Shown here: positions 19,987 to 28,855 of the stretch, piece after piece
Layout of the letters: each line of letters opens with the position of its first letter
How positions within the stretch are numbered: the stretch's first letter is position 1
Source: JAGQRJ01 sp041402045
Lineage (GTDB): Bacteria > Planctomycetota > J058
NCBI GenBank assembly: GCA_041402045.1
Contig: JAWKSZ010000040.1
Span: forward strand, 1-64,000
Length of the DNA: 64,000 nt
Direction of reading: 5' to 3'
Position numbers and translations under genes: made by a program
The notes under the pieces: model-generated
Databases searched by the model: none
Seen by the model: the letters and a program-made list of their open reading frames with translations, nothing else
Told to the model about the DNA's origin: nothing

Positions 19987-21639
19987 TCAAGGGGCCCGGC
20001 CCTCGTCGCGGTAACGGCGCAGGTGCCGGTAGAGGGTGGCGACCCCGATCCCCAGGGCCGCGGCGGTCTCGGCGCGGTTGCCCCCGTGGCGCTCCAGGCT
20101 CGCGAGCACGTGCTCGCGGACCACGTCCGCCAGCGCGCGCTCCCCGCTCGCGGCGGCGGGGAGCGCAGCCGGCGCCGGGGCGGGGGCGGCGGCGCGGACC
20201 TCCGGCGGCAGGTCCTGGACCTCGATCCGCTCGCCCCCCGCCACGACCACCGCCCGCTCGAGCGCGTTCTCCAGCTCGCGCACGTTCCCCGGCCAGGGGT
20301 AGCCCACCAGCCGGTCGGCGGCGGCGGCGGAGAGGTCGCGGGCCGGGCAGCCCAGGCGCGCGGCGATCCGCTGCACGAGCACCCGCGCCAGGGGCAGCAC
20401 GTCGTCGGGCCGCGCGCGCAGCGGCGGCACCTCGAGCTCGAGCACCTTCAGTCGGTAGAGCAGGTCCTCGCGGAAGCGGCCCGCGCGAACCTCCGCCTGC
20501 AGGTCGCGCAGGGTCGCGGCCACCACCCGCACGTCGATCCGCCGCGGCTGGTTCTCGCCGACCCGGCGCACCTCGCGCTCCTGGAGCACCCGCAGCAGCT
20601 TGACCTGGGTCCCGGGGGGGAGCTCGCCGACCTCGTCCAGGAGCAGCGTCCCGCCCTGGGCGGCCTCGAACAGCCCGACCCGCCCCTGGGACGCCCCGGT
20701 GAACGCGCCCCGCGCGTGGCCGAACAGCTCGCTCTCGATCAGGTTCTCCGAGATCGCTCCGCAGTTGATCGCCACGAAGGGCCCCGCGGCGCGCGCCGAG
20801 GCCTCGTGCAGGTAGCGCGCGATCCGCTCCTTGCCCACGCCGCTCTCCCCGGTGATCAGCACGGTCGAGTCGACCCGGGCCGCGCGCCGGGCGAGGTCGA
20901 GCACCGCGCGCAGCGCGGCGGAGCGCGCCACGAGCCCGCTGGGGTCGAGGGACTCCCGCGCCTCCGGCGGGAGCTGGCGCTGGGCCCGGCGCAGCTTGCG
21001 CTGCAGCCGGCGCAGGGTGTCGCGGGTCGTCTTGAGCGTCTGCTCCAGGCAGTCGCGCTCGTAGAACGCGAGGTGCGGCTCGAGCTCGGGCCCCCACTCC
21101 GCCCGCCGACGGCCCTGAAAGCGGCACACCGGGTCACCCCGCGCCACGCACTGGGTCTCCAGGCAGTAGATCTCGGCGTCGTTGCTGCGGCTGAGGTAGC
21201 CCGAGGCGAAGCCCGTGAGCGACCAGCACACCGGCTGCTCGCTGCGCCCGCGCTGCACGAGGTGCTGCTCGGCCTCGTAGGAGTCGTGCCACAGCGCCTC
21301 GGCGAAGGCGTTCTGCCCCTCGCCCTGGCCAGGGACCCCCTCGACCAGCACCAGCCCCTGCAGGGTGTGGAGCCGCCCTCCCGCGCGGCGCCACTCCCCG
21401 GGGTCGTCCCAGTCGAAGGCGCCCTCGAGGGAGTCGGCGACCCGCCAGCCGTGGGCGAAGCCAAAGCGGGTGAGGACGCCGCGGGCCGCGGGTTCGCCGA
21501 GGGTCTCGATCAGCTCCTGGCGCAGGAGCCCCAGCGCCGCGACGTCGAGGATCGCCGCGCGCTGCCCCGCGAAGCGCAGGATCCCGCCCTCGGGGTGGAA
21601 GTGGAGCAAGGACTCGAGGCGCAGGTCGGCGGCTTTCAC
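19987..21639 (-). CDS. XylR/DmpR-type sigma-54-dependent transcriptional activator
   Basis: About 550 aa. The N-terminal part has the XylR_N sensor (HFHPEGGILRFAGQRAAIL) and V4R module with Cys residues (YCLETQCVARGDPVCRF, about 155-172), which in relatives bind aromatic compounds. The AAA+ domain has Walker A GESGVGKE (about 263), the sigma-54 contact loop GAFTGA (about 310) and Walker B TLLLDEVGEL. A Fis-type HTH ends the protein (NRAETAAALGIGVATLYRHL). GTG 21639 is preferred over ATG 21681 because TACCTT lies 6 nt before it. It is divergent from the pirin operon, its likely target. Confidence 0.9.
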   Translation of the reverse strand: MKAADLRLESLLHFHPEGGILRFAGQRAAILDVAALGLLRQELIETLGEPAARGVLTRFGFAHGWRVADSLEGAFDWDDPGEWRRAGGRLHTLQGLVLVEGVPGQGEGQNAFAEALWHDSYEAEQHLVQRGRSEQPVCWSLTGFASGYLSRSNDAEIYCLETQCVARGDPVCRFQGRRRAEWGPELEPHLAFYERDCLEQTLKTTRDTLRRLQRKLRRAQRQLPPEARESLDPSGLVARSAALRAVLDLARRAARVDSTVLITGESGVGKERIARYLHEASARAAGPFVAINCGAISENLIESELFGHARGAFTGASQGRVGLFEAAQGGTLLLDEVGELPPGTQVKLLRVLQEREVRRVGENQPRRIDVRVVAATLRDLQAEVRAGRFREDLLYRLKVLELEVPPLRARPDDVLPLARVLVQRIAARLGCPARDLSAAAADRLVGYPWPGNVRELENALERAVVVAGGERIEVQDLPPEVRAAAPAPAPAALPAAASGERALADVVREHVLASLERHGGNRAETAAALGIGVATLYRHLRRYRDEGRAP

Positions 21640-21645
21640 CCCGCC

Positions 21646-21651
21646 AAGGTA
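21646..21651 (-). promoter_or_regulatory. TANNNT -10-like hexamer for a leaderless mRNA
   Basis: TACCTT on the minus strand ends 6 nt before GTG 21639 of the sigma-54 activator gene. Confidence 0.4.
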
Positions 21652-21661
21652 GCGTCGCGAG

Positions 21662-21713
21662 TCGATCGAATCGATAGCCAAGGCGCTCGTTTAGATCGAT
21701 CGAATCGATAGCC
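21662..21713 (+). promoter_or_regulatory. Two 18-bp direct repeats, candidate activator-binding sites
   Basis: TCGATCGAATCGATAGCC occurs twice without change, at 21662-21679 and 21696-21713, 34 bp start to start. Each copy holds an inverted repeat TCGAT-CGA-ATCGA. They sit 64-115 bp upstream of the expected start of the sigma-54 promoter at 21750, the normal position for an enhancer-binding activator. The first copy lies close to the activator's own start, so it may also self-regulate. Confidence 0.55.
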
Positions 21714-21749
21714 CAATGCCGGCGCTGCATACAACAAAGGGATTACGTC

Positions 21750-21766
21750 TTGGCTCACCGCTCGCA
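21750..21766 (+). promoter_or_regulatory. Sigma-54 (-24/-12) promoter of the pirin operon
   Basis: TTGGCTCA-CCGC-TCGCA matches the YTGGCACG-N4-TTGCW consensus: GG at 21752-21753 and GC at 21764-21765 are separated by exactly 10 nt. The transcript would start near 21777, giving a leader of about 24 nt with AAGGAGG at 21789-21795 before ATG 21801. The divergent gene encodes a GAFTGA activator. Confidence 0.55.
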
Positions 21767-21800
21767 CAGGGGTCGAGCACAACGCCACAAGGAGGCACCC

Positions 21801-22499
21801 ATGATCACCCTGCGCACCTCGAACGAGCGCGGCCACGCCGACCACGGCTGGCTGGACACCCGCCACACCTTCTCCTTCGCCGGCTACCAGGACCCGGCGC
21901 ACATGGGCTTCCGCGCCTTGCGCGTGATCAACGAGGACCGGGTGCAGCCGGCTCAGGGCTTCGGCAAGCACGGCCACCGCGACATGGAGATCCTCTCGAT
22001 CGTGCTCGAAGGCGAGCTCGCCCACGAGGACAGCCTGGGCAACGGCTCGGTGATCCGCCCAGGCGACGTGCAGCGCATGAGCGCCGGCCGCGGGATCCTG
22101 CACAGCGAGTTCAACCACTCCCAGACGGCCCCGGTGCACTTCCTTCAGATCTGGATCGAGCCCGAGGCCAAGGGGATCGACCCCGGCTACGAGCAGCGGG
22201 CCTTCCCCCTCGAGGAGCGGCGCAACGTGCTGCGCCTGGTCGCCTCCCGCGACGGCCGCGAGGGGTCCTTGATCGTGCACCAGGACGCGAGCGTCTACGC
22301 CAGCCTGCTCGAGGCCGGCCAGGACGTCGAGCACGCCCTCGAGCCCGGGCGCTTCGCCTGGGTCCAGGTCGCGAGCGGCGAGGTCGAGCTCAACGGCCAC
22401 CGCCTGCGCGCGGGCGACGGCGCGAGCCTCACCGGCGAGACCGACCTCCGGCTCAGCGGCGTCGAGGACGCTCAGGTCCTCGTGTTCGACCTGGCCTGA
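21801..22499 (+). CDS. Pirin family protein (bicupin)
   Basis: 232 aa, two cupin domains. Pirin signs: GHADHGWLDTRHTFSFAGY, LRVINEDRVQPAQGFGKHGH with metal-ligand His residues, HRDMEILSIVLEGEL and SAGRGILHSEFNH. Bacterial pirins bind Fe or another metal; some show quercetin 2,3-dioxygenase activity and others act in stress regulation. It is the first gene of a plus-strand operon and has a strong AAGGAGG. Its position behind a sigma-54 promoter and an aromatic-sensor activator supports a role in handling an aromatic or electrophilic compound (inference). Confidence 0.92.
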   Translation: MITLRTSNERGHADHGWLDTRHTFSFAGYQDPAHMGFRALRVINEDRVQPAQGFGKHGHRDMEILSIVLEGELAHEDSLGNGSVIRPGDVQRMSAGRGILHSEFNHSQTAPVHFLQIWIEPEAKGIDPGYEQRAFPLEERRNVLRLVASRDGREGSLIVHQDASVYASLLEAGQDVEHALEPGRFAWVQVASGEVELNGHRLRAGDGASLTGETDLRLSGVEDAQVLVFDLA

Positions 22500-22507
22500 A
22501 CCACGCC

Positions 22508-22539
22508 GCTCGGGGGCGGCCAGACCGCCGCCCCCGAGC
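22508..22539 (+). terminator. GC hairpin between pirin and cupin genes
   Basis: A perfect 12-bp stem (GCTCGGGGGCGG against CCGCCCCCGAGC) with an 8-nt loop begins 8 nt after the pirin stop. No U run follows, so it may partly terminate, or stabilise the pirin mRNA, rather than fully end the operon. Confidence 0.45.
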
Positions 22540-22577
22540 TCCCCCGTCCGCCGTCCCTCCCACGACCCGAGGTCCGC

Positions 22578-22994
22578 ATGAGCTTTGGCTACCAAGCGAT
22601 CCCGCTCGAGGGCGTCCAGATCTTCCACGGCGTGGGCGTGGACGAACCCTCCCCCGATCAGTTCCACGCGGAGCTCGAGCTCGGCTGGGTGCAGCAGGGC
22701 AAGGTGCGCCTGCAGCCAGCCCGCAGCGACGAGCCCGGCCCGATCGCCGCGGCCGGTGAGGCCGTGCTGATCGGCCCCGGCGTCGCCCACTCGGTGGAGG
22801 TCGTCGAGCGCTGCACCTTCCTCGTGGCCTACGTGCACCCCGACCTGGCTCGGCGGCTGCTCGGGGCGGCCCACCTCCGCGGCGTGCTCGTGTTCCCGGC
22901 CACCCAGCCGCTGCAGGCGGCGCTCCACGAGCGCGCGGACACCCCCGCCCGACCGACTTCGAATTCCCCGAAGCCAAACCGCGGACGAACCTGA
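22578..22994 (+). CDS. Small cupin-domain protein
   Basis: 138 aa as read. The first 100 residues form a cupin resembling the sensor half of AraC-type regulators (LGWVQQGKVRLQPARS, IGPGVAHSVEVVERC), but no HTH follows. The last 20 residues are low-complexity. One extra C in the CCCCC run near 22939 would give a different tail (PRPTDFEFPEAKPRTNL and onward) ending at 23093, just before the next gene; this is only a possibility. It probably binds a small ligand or metal. Confidence 0.65.
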   Translation: MSFGYQAIPLEGVQIFHGVGVDEPSPDQFHAELELGWVQQGKVRLQPARSDEPGPIAAAGEAVLIGPGVAHSVEVVERCTFLVAYVHPDLARRLLGAAHLRGVLVFPATQPLQAALHERADTPARPTSNSPKPNRGRT

Positions 22995-23098
22995 GCGCAA
23001 CCACGTTCAAGCGCAGCGCCGCCGCCGCGCGCACCCTCTCCTCCCAGCGCGGGCTCCCGTCCGCGTCTCGCCCCTCCCCCTTGCTCACGAGGTGAAGC

Positions 23099-23764
23099 AT
23101 GCCCACGATCCTCCCCCACACCGACCACGGCCTCCTCACCCAGGACAACTGCGCCCTGGTGTTCATTGACCACCAGCCGCAAATGACCTTCGGCGTGGCG
23201 AACATCGACCGCCAGCTGCTCAAGAACAACGTCCTGCTCCTGGGCAAGGCCGCCAAGCTGTTCGGCGTGCCCACGATCTTGACCACCGTCGAGACGCAAG
23301 CCTTCAGCGGCCCCATGTGGCCGGAGCTCCTGGACGTGTTCCCCGAGCAGGAGCCGATCGAGCGCACGGGCATGAACTCGTGGGACACCCAGGCCTTCCG
23401 CGACGCCGTCGAGGCCACGGGCAAGAAGAACGTGCTGCTCTCCGGGCTGTGGACGGAGGTCTGCATTACCTGGCCCGCGCTGCACATGCTCGCGGCTGGC
23501 TACAACGTCTACGTCGTCGAGGACGCCTGCGGCGGGACCTCCGCCGCCGCCCACGACGCCGCCCTGCGACGCTGCACGCAGGCGGGCGCGGTGCCCATGA
23601 CCACGATCGCCACGGTGCTCGAGTTCCAGCGCGACTGGGCGAACCGCGAGCACTACGACGCCCTCATGGACCTCGTGAAGGAGCACGGCGGCGCCTACGG
23701 CCAAGGGATCGAATACGCCTACACCATGGTCCACGGCGCACCCCCGAGCCGGAAGAACGCCTAA
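23099..23764 (+). CDS. Isochorismatase-like cysteine hydrolase (YcaC type)
   Basis: 221 aa. The catalytic triad of the family is visible: Asp in ALVFIDHQPQM (about 22), Lys in the middle region (KNNVLLLGKAAKL or ATGKKNVLL), and Cys in LLSGLWTEVCITW (about 121) preceding the cis-peptide region. The layout (LPHTDHGLLTQDNCAL at the start) matches the YcaC-like amidase subgroup, whose substrates are mostly unknown. GAGGTG precedes ATG 23099. It sits between the cupin and amidohydrolase genes, 15 nt before the latter. Confidence 0.88.
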   Translation: MPTILPHTDHGLLTQDNCALVFIDHQPQMTFGVANIDRQLLKNNVLLLGKAAKLFGVPTILTTVETQAFSGPMWPELLDVFPEQEPIERTGMNSWDTQAFRDAVEATGKKNVLLSGLWTEVCITWPALHMLAAGYNVYVVEDACGGTSAAAHDAALRRCTQAGAVPMTTIATVLEFQRDWANREHYDALMDLVKEHGGAYGQGIEYAYTMVHGAPPSRKNA

Positions 23765-23779
23765 CCCCTGGGAGCCCCC

Positions 23780-25618
23780 ATGTCCGACCCTGCCGACCTC
23801 GTCCTCGAGCACGGACGCTTCGCGACCCTCGACCCCGCCCAGCCGACCGCGACCGCGGTCGCGATCAAGGACGGCCGCTTCCTGGCGGTCGGCGACGGCC
23901 GCGCGATCCAGCCGCACCTGGGCCCGCACACCCGGCGCGTGGACCTCGGCGGCCGGGTCGCGATCCCCGGCCTGAACGACTCCCACCTGCACGTGATCCG
24001 CGGGGGGCTGCACTACATGAACGAGCTGCGCTGGGACGGGGTCCCCTCCCTCGCGGACGCGCTGCGCATGCTCCGCGAGCAGGCGGCGCGCACGCCGGCG
24101 CCGCAGTGGGTGCGGGTCGTCGGTGGCTGGACCGAGTTCCAGTTCGCCGAGCGCCGCATGCCGACCCTCGAGGAGTTGAACGCGGCCGCCCCCGACACCC
24201 CGGTGTTCGTCCTGCACCTCTACGCTCGCGCGCTGCTCAACCGCGCGGCGATTCGCGTGCTCGGCCTGCACGCGGACTCCCCCAACCCTCCCGGCGGCCT
24301 GATCCAGCGCGACCACCGCGGGCAGCCCACGGGGCTCCTGGTCGCCGAGCCCAACGCGTTCATTCTCTACTCGACCCTGGCCCGGACCCCGAGCCTCTCC
24401 CGCGAGGACCAGCTCACCTCCAGCCGCCAGTTCATGCGCGAGCTGAACCGCCTGGGGGTCACCAGCGCGGGGGACGCGGGCGGCGGAGGGCAGAGCTACC
24501 CCGACGACTACGGGGTGATCCAGGAGCTCGCGGACCGCGGCGAGCTGTCGGTGCGGATCGCCTACAGCCTGTTCGCGCAGAAGCCCGGAGAGGAGCTCGC
24601 CGACTACACGCGCTGGGTGGGCATGACGCGGCCCGGCCAGGGCGACGACTACCTGCGCATGAACGGCGCCGGAGAGAACCTCTTGTGGGCGGCGGCAGAC
24701 TTCGAGAACTTCCTCGAGCCGCGACCCGACCTGGCGCCCTCCATGGACGCCCAGCTCCGCGAGATCGTCGGGATCTTCGCGCGCGAGCGCTGGCCCTTCC
24801 GGATCCACGCGACCTACGACGAGTCGATCGCGCGCTTCCTCGACGTGTTCGAAGCGGTCGACGCGCAGGTGCCCTTCGCGGGCCTGCGCTGGTGGTTCGA
24901 CCACGCCGAGACGGTGAGCGAGCGGAACCTGGAGCGGATCGCCGCCCTCGGAGGCGGGATCGCGATCCAGCACCGCATGGCCTATCAGGGCGAGTACTTC
25001 GTGGCGCGCTACGGCCCTCAGGCGGCGCAGCGCACGCCGCCGGTGCGCCGCATGCTCGAGCTCGGGCTCCCCGTCGGCGGCGGCACCGACGCCACGCGGG
25101 TCGCGAGCTACGACCCCTGGGTCGGGCTCTACTGGCTGGTCACCGGCAGGACCCTGGGCGGCCTCGAGCTCTACCCGTCCTCCAATCGGCTCGACCGCAC
25201 CGAGGCCCTGCGGCTCTACACCCAGGGCAGCGCGTGGTTCTCCGGGGAGGCCGCGCTCAAGGGCCAGCTCAAGCCCGGCCAGCTCGCGGACCTGGCCGTG
25301 CTCTCGGCGGACTACTTCTCGGTCCCTGCGGAGGAGATCCGCCAGATCGTGAGCGAGCTGACCTTCGTGGGGGGCGAGGTCGTCTACGCCGCCGGGGACT
25401 TCGCCGACCACGCGCCGCCGCCGCTGCCGGTCAGCCCGGCCTGGTCCCCGGTGGGCAGCTACGGCGGGTATCGCAAGCAAGCGCCCCCCGCCGTGGCGCG
25501 CTGCGCGCACGAGCCCCCGCGCAGCTCGACGTCGCGCAAGCTCCTGCAGGGGGTGCGCGACTGGTTCGGCGGCCACGATCACGGCCCCGGGCTGGCCTGC
25601 GGCTGCTTCGCCCTGTGA
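23780..25618 (+). CDS. YtcJ-like metal-dependent amidohydrolase (amidohydrolase 3)
   Basis: 612 aa. The metal site follows the YtcJ pattern: DSHLHVI (about 71-77), the His in FRIHATYDES (about 346) and WWFDHAETVSE (about 375), and the Asp in GGGTDATR (about 433). VLEHGRFATLDPAQPTATAV and GQLADLAVLSADYF are the usual flanking strands. This group hydrolyses amide-type bonds in cyclic or N-substituted compounds; the substrate is unknown. The C-terminal tail has a His/Cys-rich end (GGHDHGPGLACGCFAL), unusual and possibly metal-binding. Co-transcribed with the isochorismatase-like gene. Confidence 0.9.
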   Translation: MSDPADLVLEHGRFATLDPAQPTATAVAIKDGRFLAVGDGRAIQPHLGPHTRRVDLGGRVAIPGLNDSHLHVIRGGLHYMNELRWDGVPSLADALRMLREQAARTPAPQWVRVVGGWTEFQFAERRMPTLEELNAAAPDTPVFVLHLYARALLNRAAIRVLGLHADSPNPPGGLIQRDHRGQPTGLLVAEPNAFILYSTLARTPSLSREDQLTSSRQFMRELNRLGVTSAGDAGGGGQSYPDDYGVIQELADRGELSVRIAYSLFAQKPGEELADYTRWVGMTRPGQGDDYLRMNGAGENLLWAAADFENFLEPRPDLAPSMDAQLREIVGIFARERWPFRIHATYDESIARFLDVFEAVDAQVPFAGLRWWFDHAETVSERNLERIAALGGGIAIQHRMAYQGEYFVARYGPQAAQRTPPVRRMLELGLPVGGGTDATRVASYDPWVGLYWLVTGRTLGGLELYPSSNRLDRTEALRLYTQGSAWFSGEAALKGQLKPGQLADLAVLSADYFSVPAEEIRQIVSELTFVGGEVVYAAGDFADHAPPPLPVSPAWSPVGSYGGYRKQAPPAVARCAHEPPRSSTSRKLLQGVRDWFGGHDHGPGLACGCFAL

Positions 25619-25625
25619 GCCGCGC

Positions 25626-26141
25626 ATGATCCACGTGGCGATCACCCGGGTCGTGCGCCCGGGGCAGGAGCAGGCCTTCGAGCAGCGCCTGCGGGAGTTC
25701 TTCCGCGACGCCGAGGCGGCGCGTCCGGACTCGCGGGCCTACCTCTTGCGACCGCTGGGCGCAGGGCGGGACTACGGGATCCTGCGCTCCTTCCCGGACG
25801 AGGCCGCCCGCGAGGCGTTCTACGCCTCGGACCTCTACCGAGCCTGGTCCGCGGAGGTGGAGCCCCTGGTGGAGGGAGCCCCTGAGCGCCGGGAGCTGCA
25901 CGGACTGGAGGCGTTCTTCCGCGGCGCGGGCGCGCCCCCGCCCACCTGGAAAATGGCGCTCCTCACCTGGCTCGCGGTAAACGTGGCGGTCTACGTGTTC
26001 GGTCACGCGGTGCCGCTCTTCGTGCCCGCCCTGCCGGGCCCGGGGACGTTCCTCCTGGTGAACGCCTGCGTGGTCGCGGCGCTGGCGTGGGTGCTCATGC
26101 CCTTGCTCACGCGCGCCGCGCGCCCCTGGCTGGTGGCATGA
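25626..26141 (+). CDS. ABM-domain protein with two membrane spans
   Basis: 171 aa. The N-terminal 95 residues form an antibiotic-biosynthesis-monooxygenase-like ferredoxin fold (IHVAITRVVRPGQEQAFEQR; ILRSFPDEAAREAFYASDLY). Two membrane helices follow (ALLTWLAVNVAVYVFGHAV and FLLVNACVVAALAWVLMPLL). Such fusions are widespread and poorly understood. It starts 8 nt after the amidohydrolase stop, and its TGA overlaps the next ATG (ATGA), so it is translationally coupled to the MFS gene. Confidence 0.82.
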   Translation: MIHVAITRVVRPGQEQAFEQRLREFFRDAEAARPDSRAYLLRPLGAGRDYGILRSFPDEAAREAFYASDLYRAWSAEVEPLVEGAPERRELHGLEAFFRGAGAPPPTWKMALLTWLAVNVAVYVFGHAVPLFVPALPGPGTFLLVNACVVAALAWVLMPLLTRAARPWLVA

Positions 26142-27721
26142 GTGCGCCGGCGGAGCCCGCGGTCGGCGCCTGGGCGCCGCTCCGCCGCGGGCTGTTCCTC
26201 GCGTTCTGGCTGGCGAACCTCGCGTCCTTGATCGGGACCTGGGTCCAGGAGGTCGGCGCGGCCTGGCTCATGACCACGCTCACCGACGACCCGCTGCCGG
26301 TGGCCTTGATCCAGTCGGCGGCGAGCCTGCCGGTGTTGGTCCTGGCCTTGCCCGCCGGCGCCCTGGCCGACGTGTTCGACCGGCGGCGGCTGCTCCTGGT
26401 GGCGCAGGGGTGGATGCTCCTGGTGGCGTTGGCCCTGGGGCTCCTGACCCTGGGCGGCGCGGCTTCGCCGGCGCTGCTCCTGGCGTCCACGCTCCTGCTC
26501 GGGGTCGGCGCCGCGCTGAACGCGCCGGTGTGGCAGGCGGTGCTCCCGGAGCTCGTGGACGACGCCGAGCTCCCCGCAGCGGTGGCGCTGGGCAGTGTGG
26601 GCTTCAACGTGGCCCGCGCGGTGGGCCCTGCGCTGGGTGGGGCGCTCGTCGCCGCCGCGGGCCCCGGGATCGCGTTCCTCGTCAACGCGGGCTCGTTCCT
26701 CGGGGTGCTGGGGGTCGTCGCGCTCTGGCGCCGACCGCGGCCCGAGCTCCAGCTCCCCCCAGAGACCGTGCTCGCCAGCGTGATCGGCGGGCTGCGCTAC
26801 GTGCGCCACGAGCCCGCGGTGCGCGCGGTCCTCGTGCGGGTCGGGGCGTTCATGCTCTGCGGGAGCGCGCTGTGGTCGCTGCTCCCGGTGATCGCCAAGC
26901 AGGAGCTGCAGGTCGGCGCGCTGGCCTACGGGCTGCTCCTGGGCAGCCTGGGGCTGGGCGCGGTGCTCGGCGCGCTGGGGCTGGCGCAGCTCCGCGAGCG
27001 CACGTCGACCGACGCGCTCGTCGCCGGGGCGACGGTCGTCCTGGCCGGGGTCGTGCTCACCGTCGCGCACCTGCGCAGCTTCCCCGCGCTGTGCGCGGTG
27101 TTGCTCGTGGGCGGCGCGGCTTGGTTGGCGCTGCTCTCGAGCTTCAACACCGCGGTCCAGACCCTGGTCGCGGCCTGGGTCCGCGGGCGGGCGGTGGCGC
27201 TCTACCTGCTCGTGTTCGCCGGCGGCGCGTCCCTGGGCGGCCTGGGCTGGGGCGTCCTCGCCTCCCGCGCCTCGAGCGGGGTGGCGCTCAGCGCGGGAGC
27301 GGCGGGGCTGATCGGGGGGCTGATCCTGATCCCCTGGTTCCGCCTGCCCCGCGCCCGCCCCGAGGGGTTGGCCCCTGCCCAGGCGTGGCAGACGCCGCCG
27401 AGCGGCGTGAACCCTGGCGCGGGGCCGGTGGTCGTGAGCGTCGACTACCGGGTCGCGACCGGGGACGTAGAGGCCTTCCGCGCGGCGCTGGTGGCCCTGC
27501 GCCAGGCGCGCCTGCGCACCGGGGCCTTCGCCTGGGCCCTGCTCGAGGACCTGGACGAGCCCGGGCGCTTCGTCGAGCAGTTCCAGGTCGCGACCTGGGG
27601 CGGGCACCTGCACCAGCACGAGCGGGTGTCCCACGCCGAACAGGCGCTCCAGACCGAGGCAGAGGCCTTTCACCAGGGGCCGGAGCGACCCCAGGTCCGG
27701 CACCTGCTGCTGCGGCGCTGA
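26138..27721 (+). CDS. MFS exporter (MFS_3/EntS type) with C-terminal ABM-like domain
   Basis: 527 aa. About 12 membrane spans fill residues 15-410, with MFS motif A in PAGALADVFDRRRLLL. The C-terminal 100 residues form a soluble ABM-like domain (VVVSVDYRVATGDVEAFRAA; EQFQVATWGGHLHQHERV), as is usual in this exporter group. It probably expels the compound, or its product, processed by the operon enzymes. The ATG at 26138 overlaps the previous stop by 4 nt. Last gene of the operon. Confidence 0.9.
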   Translation: MSAPAEPAVGAWAPLRRGLFLAFWLANLASLIGTWVQEVGAAWLMTTLTDDPLPVALIQSAASLPVLVLALPAGALADVFDRRRLLLVAQGWMLLVALALGLLTLGGAASPALLLASTLLLGVGAALNAPVWQAVLPELVDDAELPAAVALGSVGFNVARAVGPALGGALVAAAGPGIAFLVNAGSFLGVLGVVALWRRPRPELQLPPETVLASVIGGLRYVRHEPAVRAVLVRVGAFMLCGSALWSLLPVIAKQELQVGALAYGLLLGSLGLGAVLGALGLAQLRERTSTDALVAGATVVLAGVVLTVAHLRSFPALCAVLLVGGAAWLALLSSFNTAVQTLVAAWVRGRAVALYLLVFAGGASLGGLGWGVLASRASSGVALSAGAAGLIGGLILIPWFRLPRARPEGLAPAQAWQTPPSGVNPGAGPVVVSVDYRVATGDVEAFRAALVALRQARLRTGAFAWALLEDLDEPGRFVEQFQVATWGGHLHQHERVSHAEQALQTEAEAFHQGPERPQVRHLLLRR

Positions 27722-27759
27722 GCCGGGGCTCGGGGCGTGCGTTGCCTGCAGGGCGGGGT

Positions 27760-27765
27760 TAGGGT
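27760..27765 (+). promoter_or_regulatory. TANNNT -10-like hexamer for a leaderless mRNA
   Basis: TAGGGT ends 7 nt before ATG 27773. Confidence 0.45.
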
Positions 27766-27772
27766 GGATGAC

Positions 27773-28822
27773 ATGCGCCACCTGGGTCTCCTGGCTCTGC
27801 TCTCCCTCGCCGTCGCCCAGGCCGACATTCTGCACCTGCACAACGGGCGGACGCTGGAGGGGCAGGTCGTGCGGCGCACCCCGTCGACGATCACCCTGCG
27901 CATGAACCACGGGCGCATGAACGTGCCCACGGACCAGGTCAAGGAGATCGAGCGCCGCATGCGCCCCGAGCACGAGCTCGCCGAGCGCTACCGCGAGATC
28001 GACCCCACGAACCCGGCGGAGCTCGAGCGCCTCGCGCTGTGGGCCAGCCAGCGCGGCCTCGGCCGCGAGGCCAGCGACCTCAGCGCCCACGCCCTGGGGA
28101 TCCGCCTCGAGCGGCGCATGGACGCGATCCGCGACAGCCGTGACATTCGCGACTGGCTCGACACCTACACCTGGGCCCAGGTCAACGGCTGCTCCGAGAC
28201 GGTGCAGCTGCACCTCCTCGGCCAGGCCCAGGCGATCGACCCCGAGGACCGCACGCTCCGGGCCCTGATCGCGGCGCGCGAGGAGGCCGCCCGCGCCGCG
28301 GCTCGGCGCCAGGCCGAGATCGAGCGCCGGCGCGACGAGCCGATCTTCAAAATGCCCGACCGCCGCGCCGGGCTCGTGATCCGCGGCGGGCGCGCGACGC
28401 CGGTGGTCGACGAGGTCGCCCAGGAGCGCGCGCGCGAGGCGCGGGTCGCCGAGCTGGGCTCCGTCCCTGCGGGGAGCCCCACCGCTCCGGTCAGCGCGGA
28501 AGAAGCGCGAATCGCCGAGCTCGAGCAGCGGATCGCCGAGCAGGAGCGCCGCGAGATCGAGCGCGCCGAGGAGCAGGCGGAGCTCGAGTCCGAGCTCGAG
28601 CGCCTGCGCCAGCGCCGGCGCTTCGGACGCCGCGTGGCGAACCCCAACGGCCCCCGGCTCCAGCGCGCCCAACCCCGGCCCGACCCGGCCCAGACCCCGC
28701 CGAACCCCAAGGTCGGCGAGTCCCCCGCGGGCGGCGTCAAGGTCGGCGAGTCCCCCGCGGGCGGCGTCAAGGTCGGCGGGTCCCCCGCGGGCGGCGTCCC
28801 GGTCGGTCAGTCGCCCAAGTAA
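27773..28822 (+). CDS. Secreted 'DGRxLEG' family protein with 10-residue tandem repeats
   Basis: 349 aa with a signal peptide (MRHLGLLALLSLAVAQA). The mature N-terminus is a beta module, DILHLHNGRTLEGQVVRR, shared with the protein at 43770-44678 (VVHLKDGRSLEGVVER). Helical repeats follow, then a Glu/Arg-rich coiled coil (about 240-290). The tail has three tandem copies of a KVGESPAGGV-type 10-mer, encoded by 30-bp DNA repeats at about 28710-28800. Probably periplasmic; function unknown. It may have its own leaderless promoter. Confidence 0.75.
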   Translation: MRHLGLLALLSLAVAQADILHLHNGRTLEGQVVRRTPSTITLRMNHGRMNVPTDQVKEIERRMRPEHELAERYREIDPTNPAELERLALWASQRGLGREASDLSAHALGIRLERRMDAIRDSRDIRDWLDTYTWAQVNGCSETVQLHLLGQAQAIDPEDRTLRALIAAREEAARAAARRQAEIERRRDEPIFKMPDRRAGLVIRGGRATPVVDEVAQERAREARVAELGSVPAGSPTAPVSAEEARIAELEQRIAEQERREIERAEEQAELESELERLRQRRRFGRRVANPNGPRLQRAQPRPDPAQTPPNPKVGESPAGGVKVGESPAGGVKVGGSPAGGVPVGQSPK

Positions 28823-28855
28823 GCCCCGAGGGCTCTGCTCGCACGCGCGCCGGAC

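Noticed and set aside
22829..25645. A 938-codon open frame antisense to the isochorismatase and amidohydrolase genes
   Set aside because: Low-complexity His/Arg/Val-rich translation with no motif; it is the shadow of two well-supported genes.
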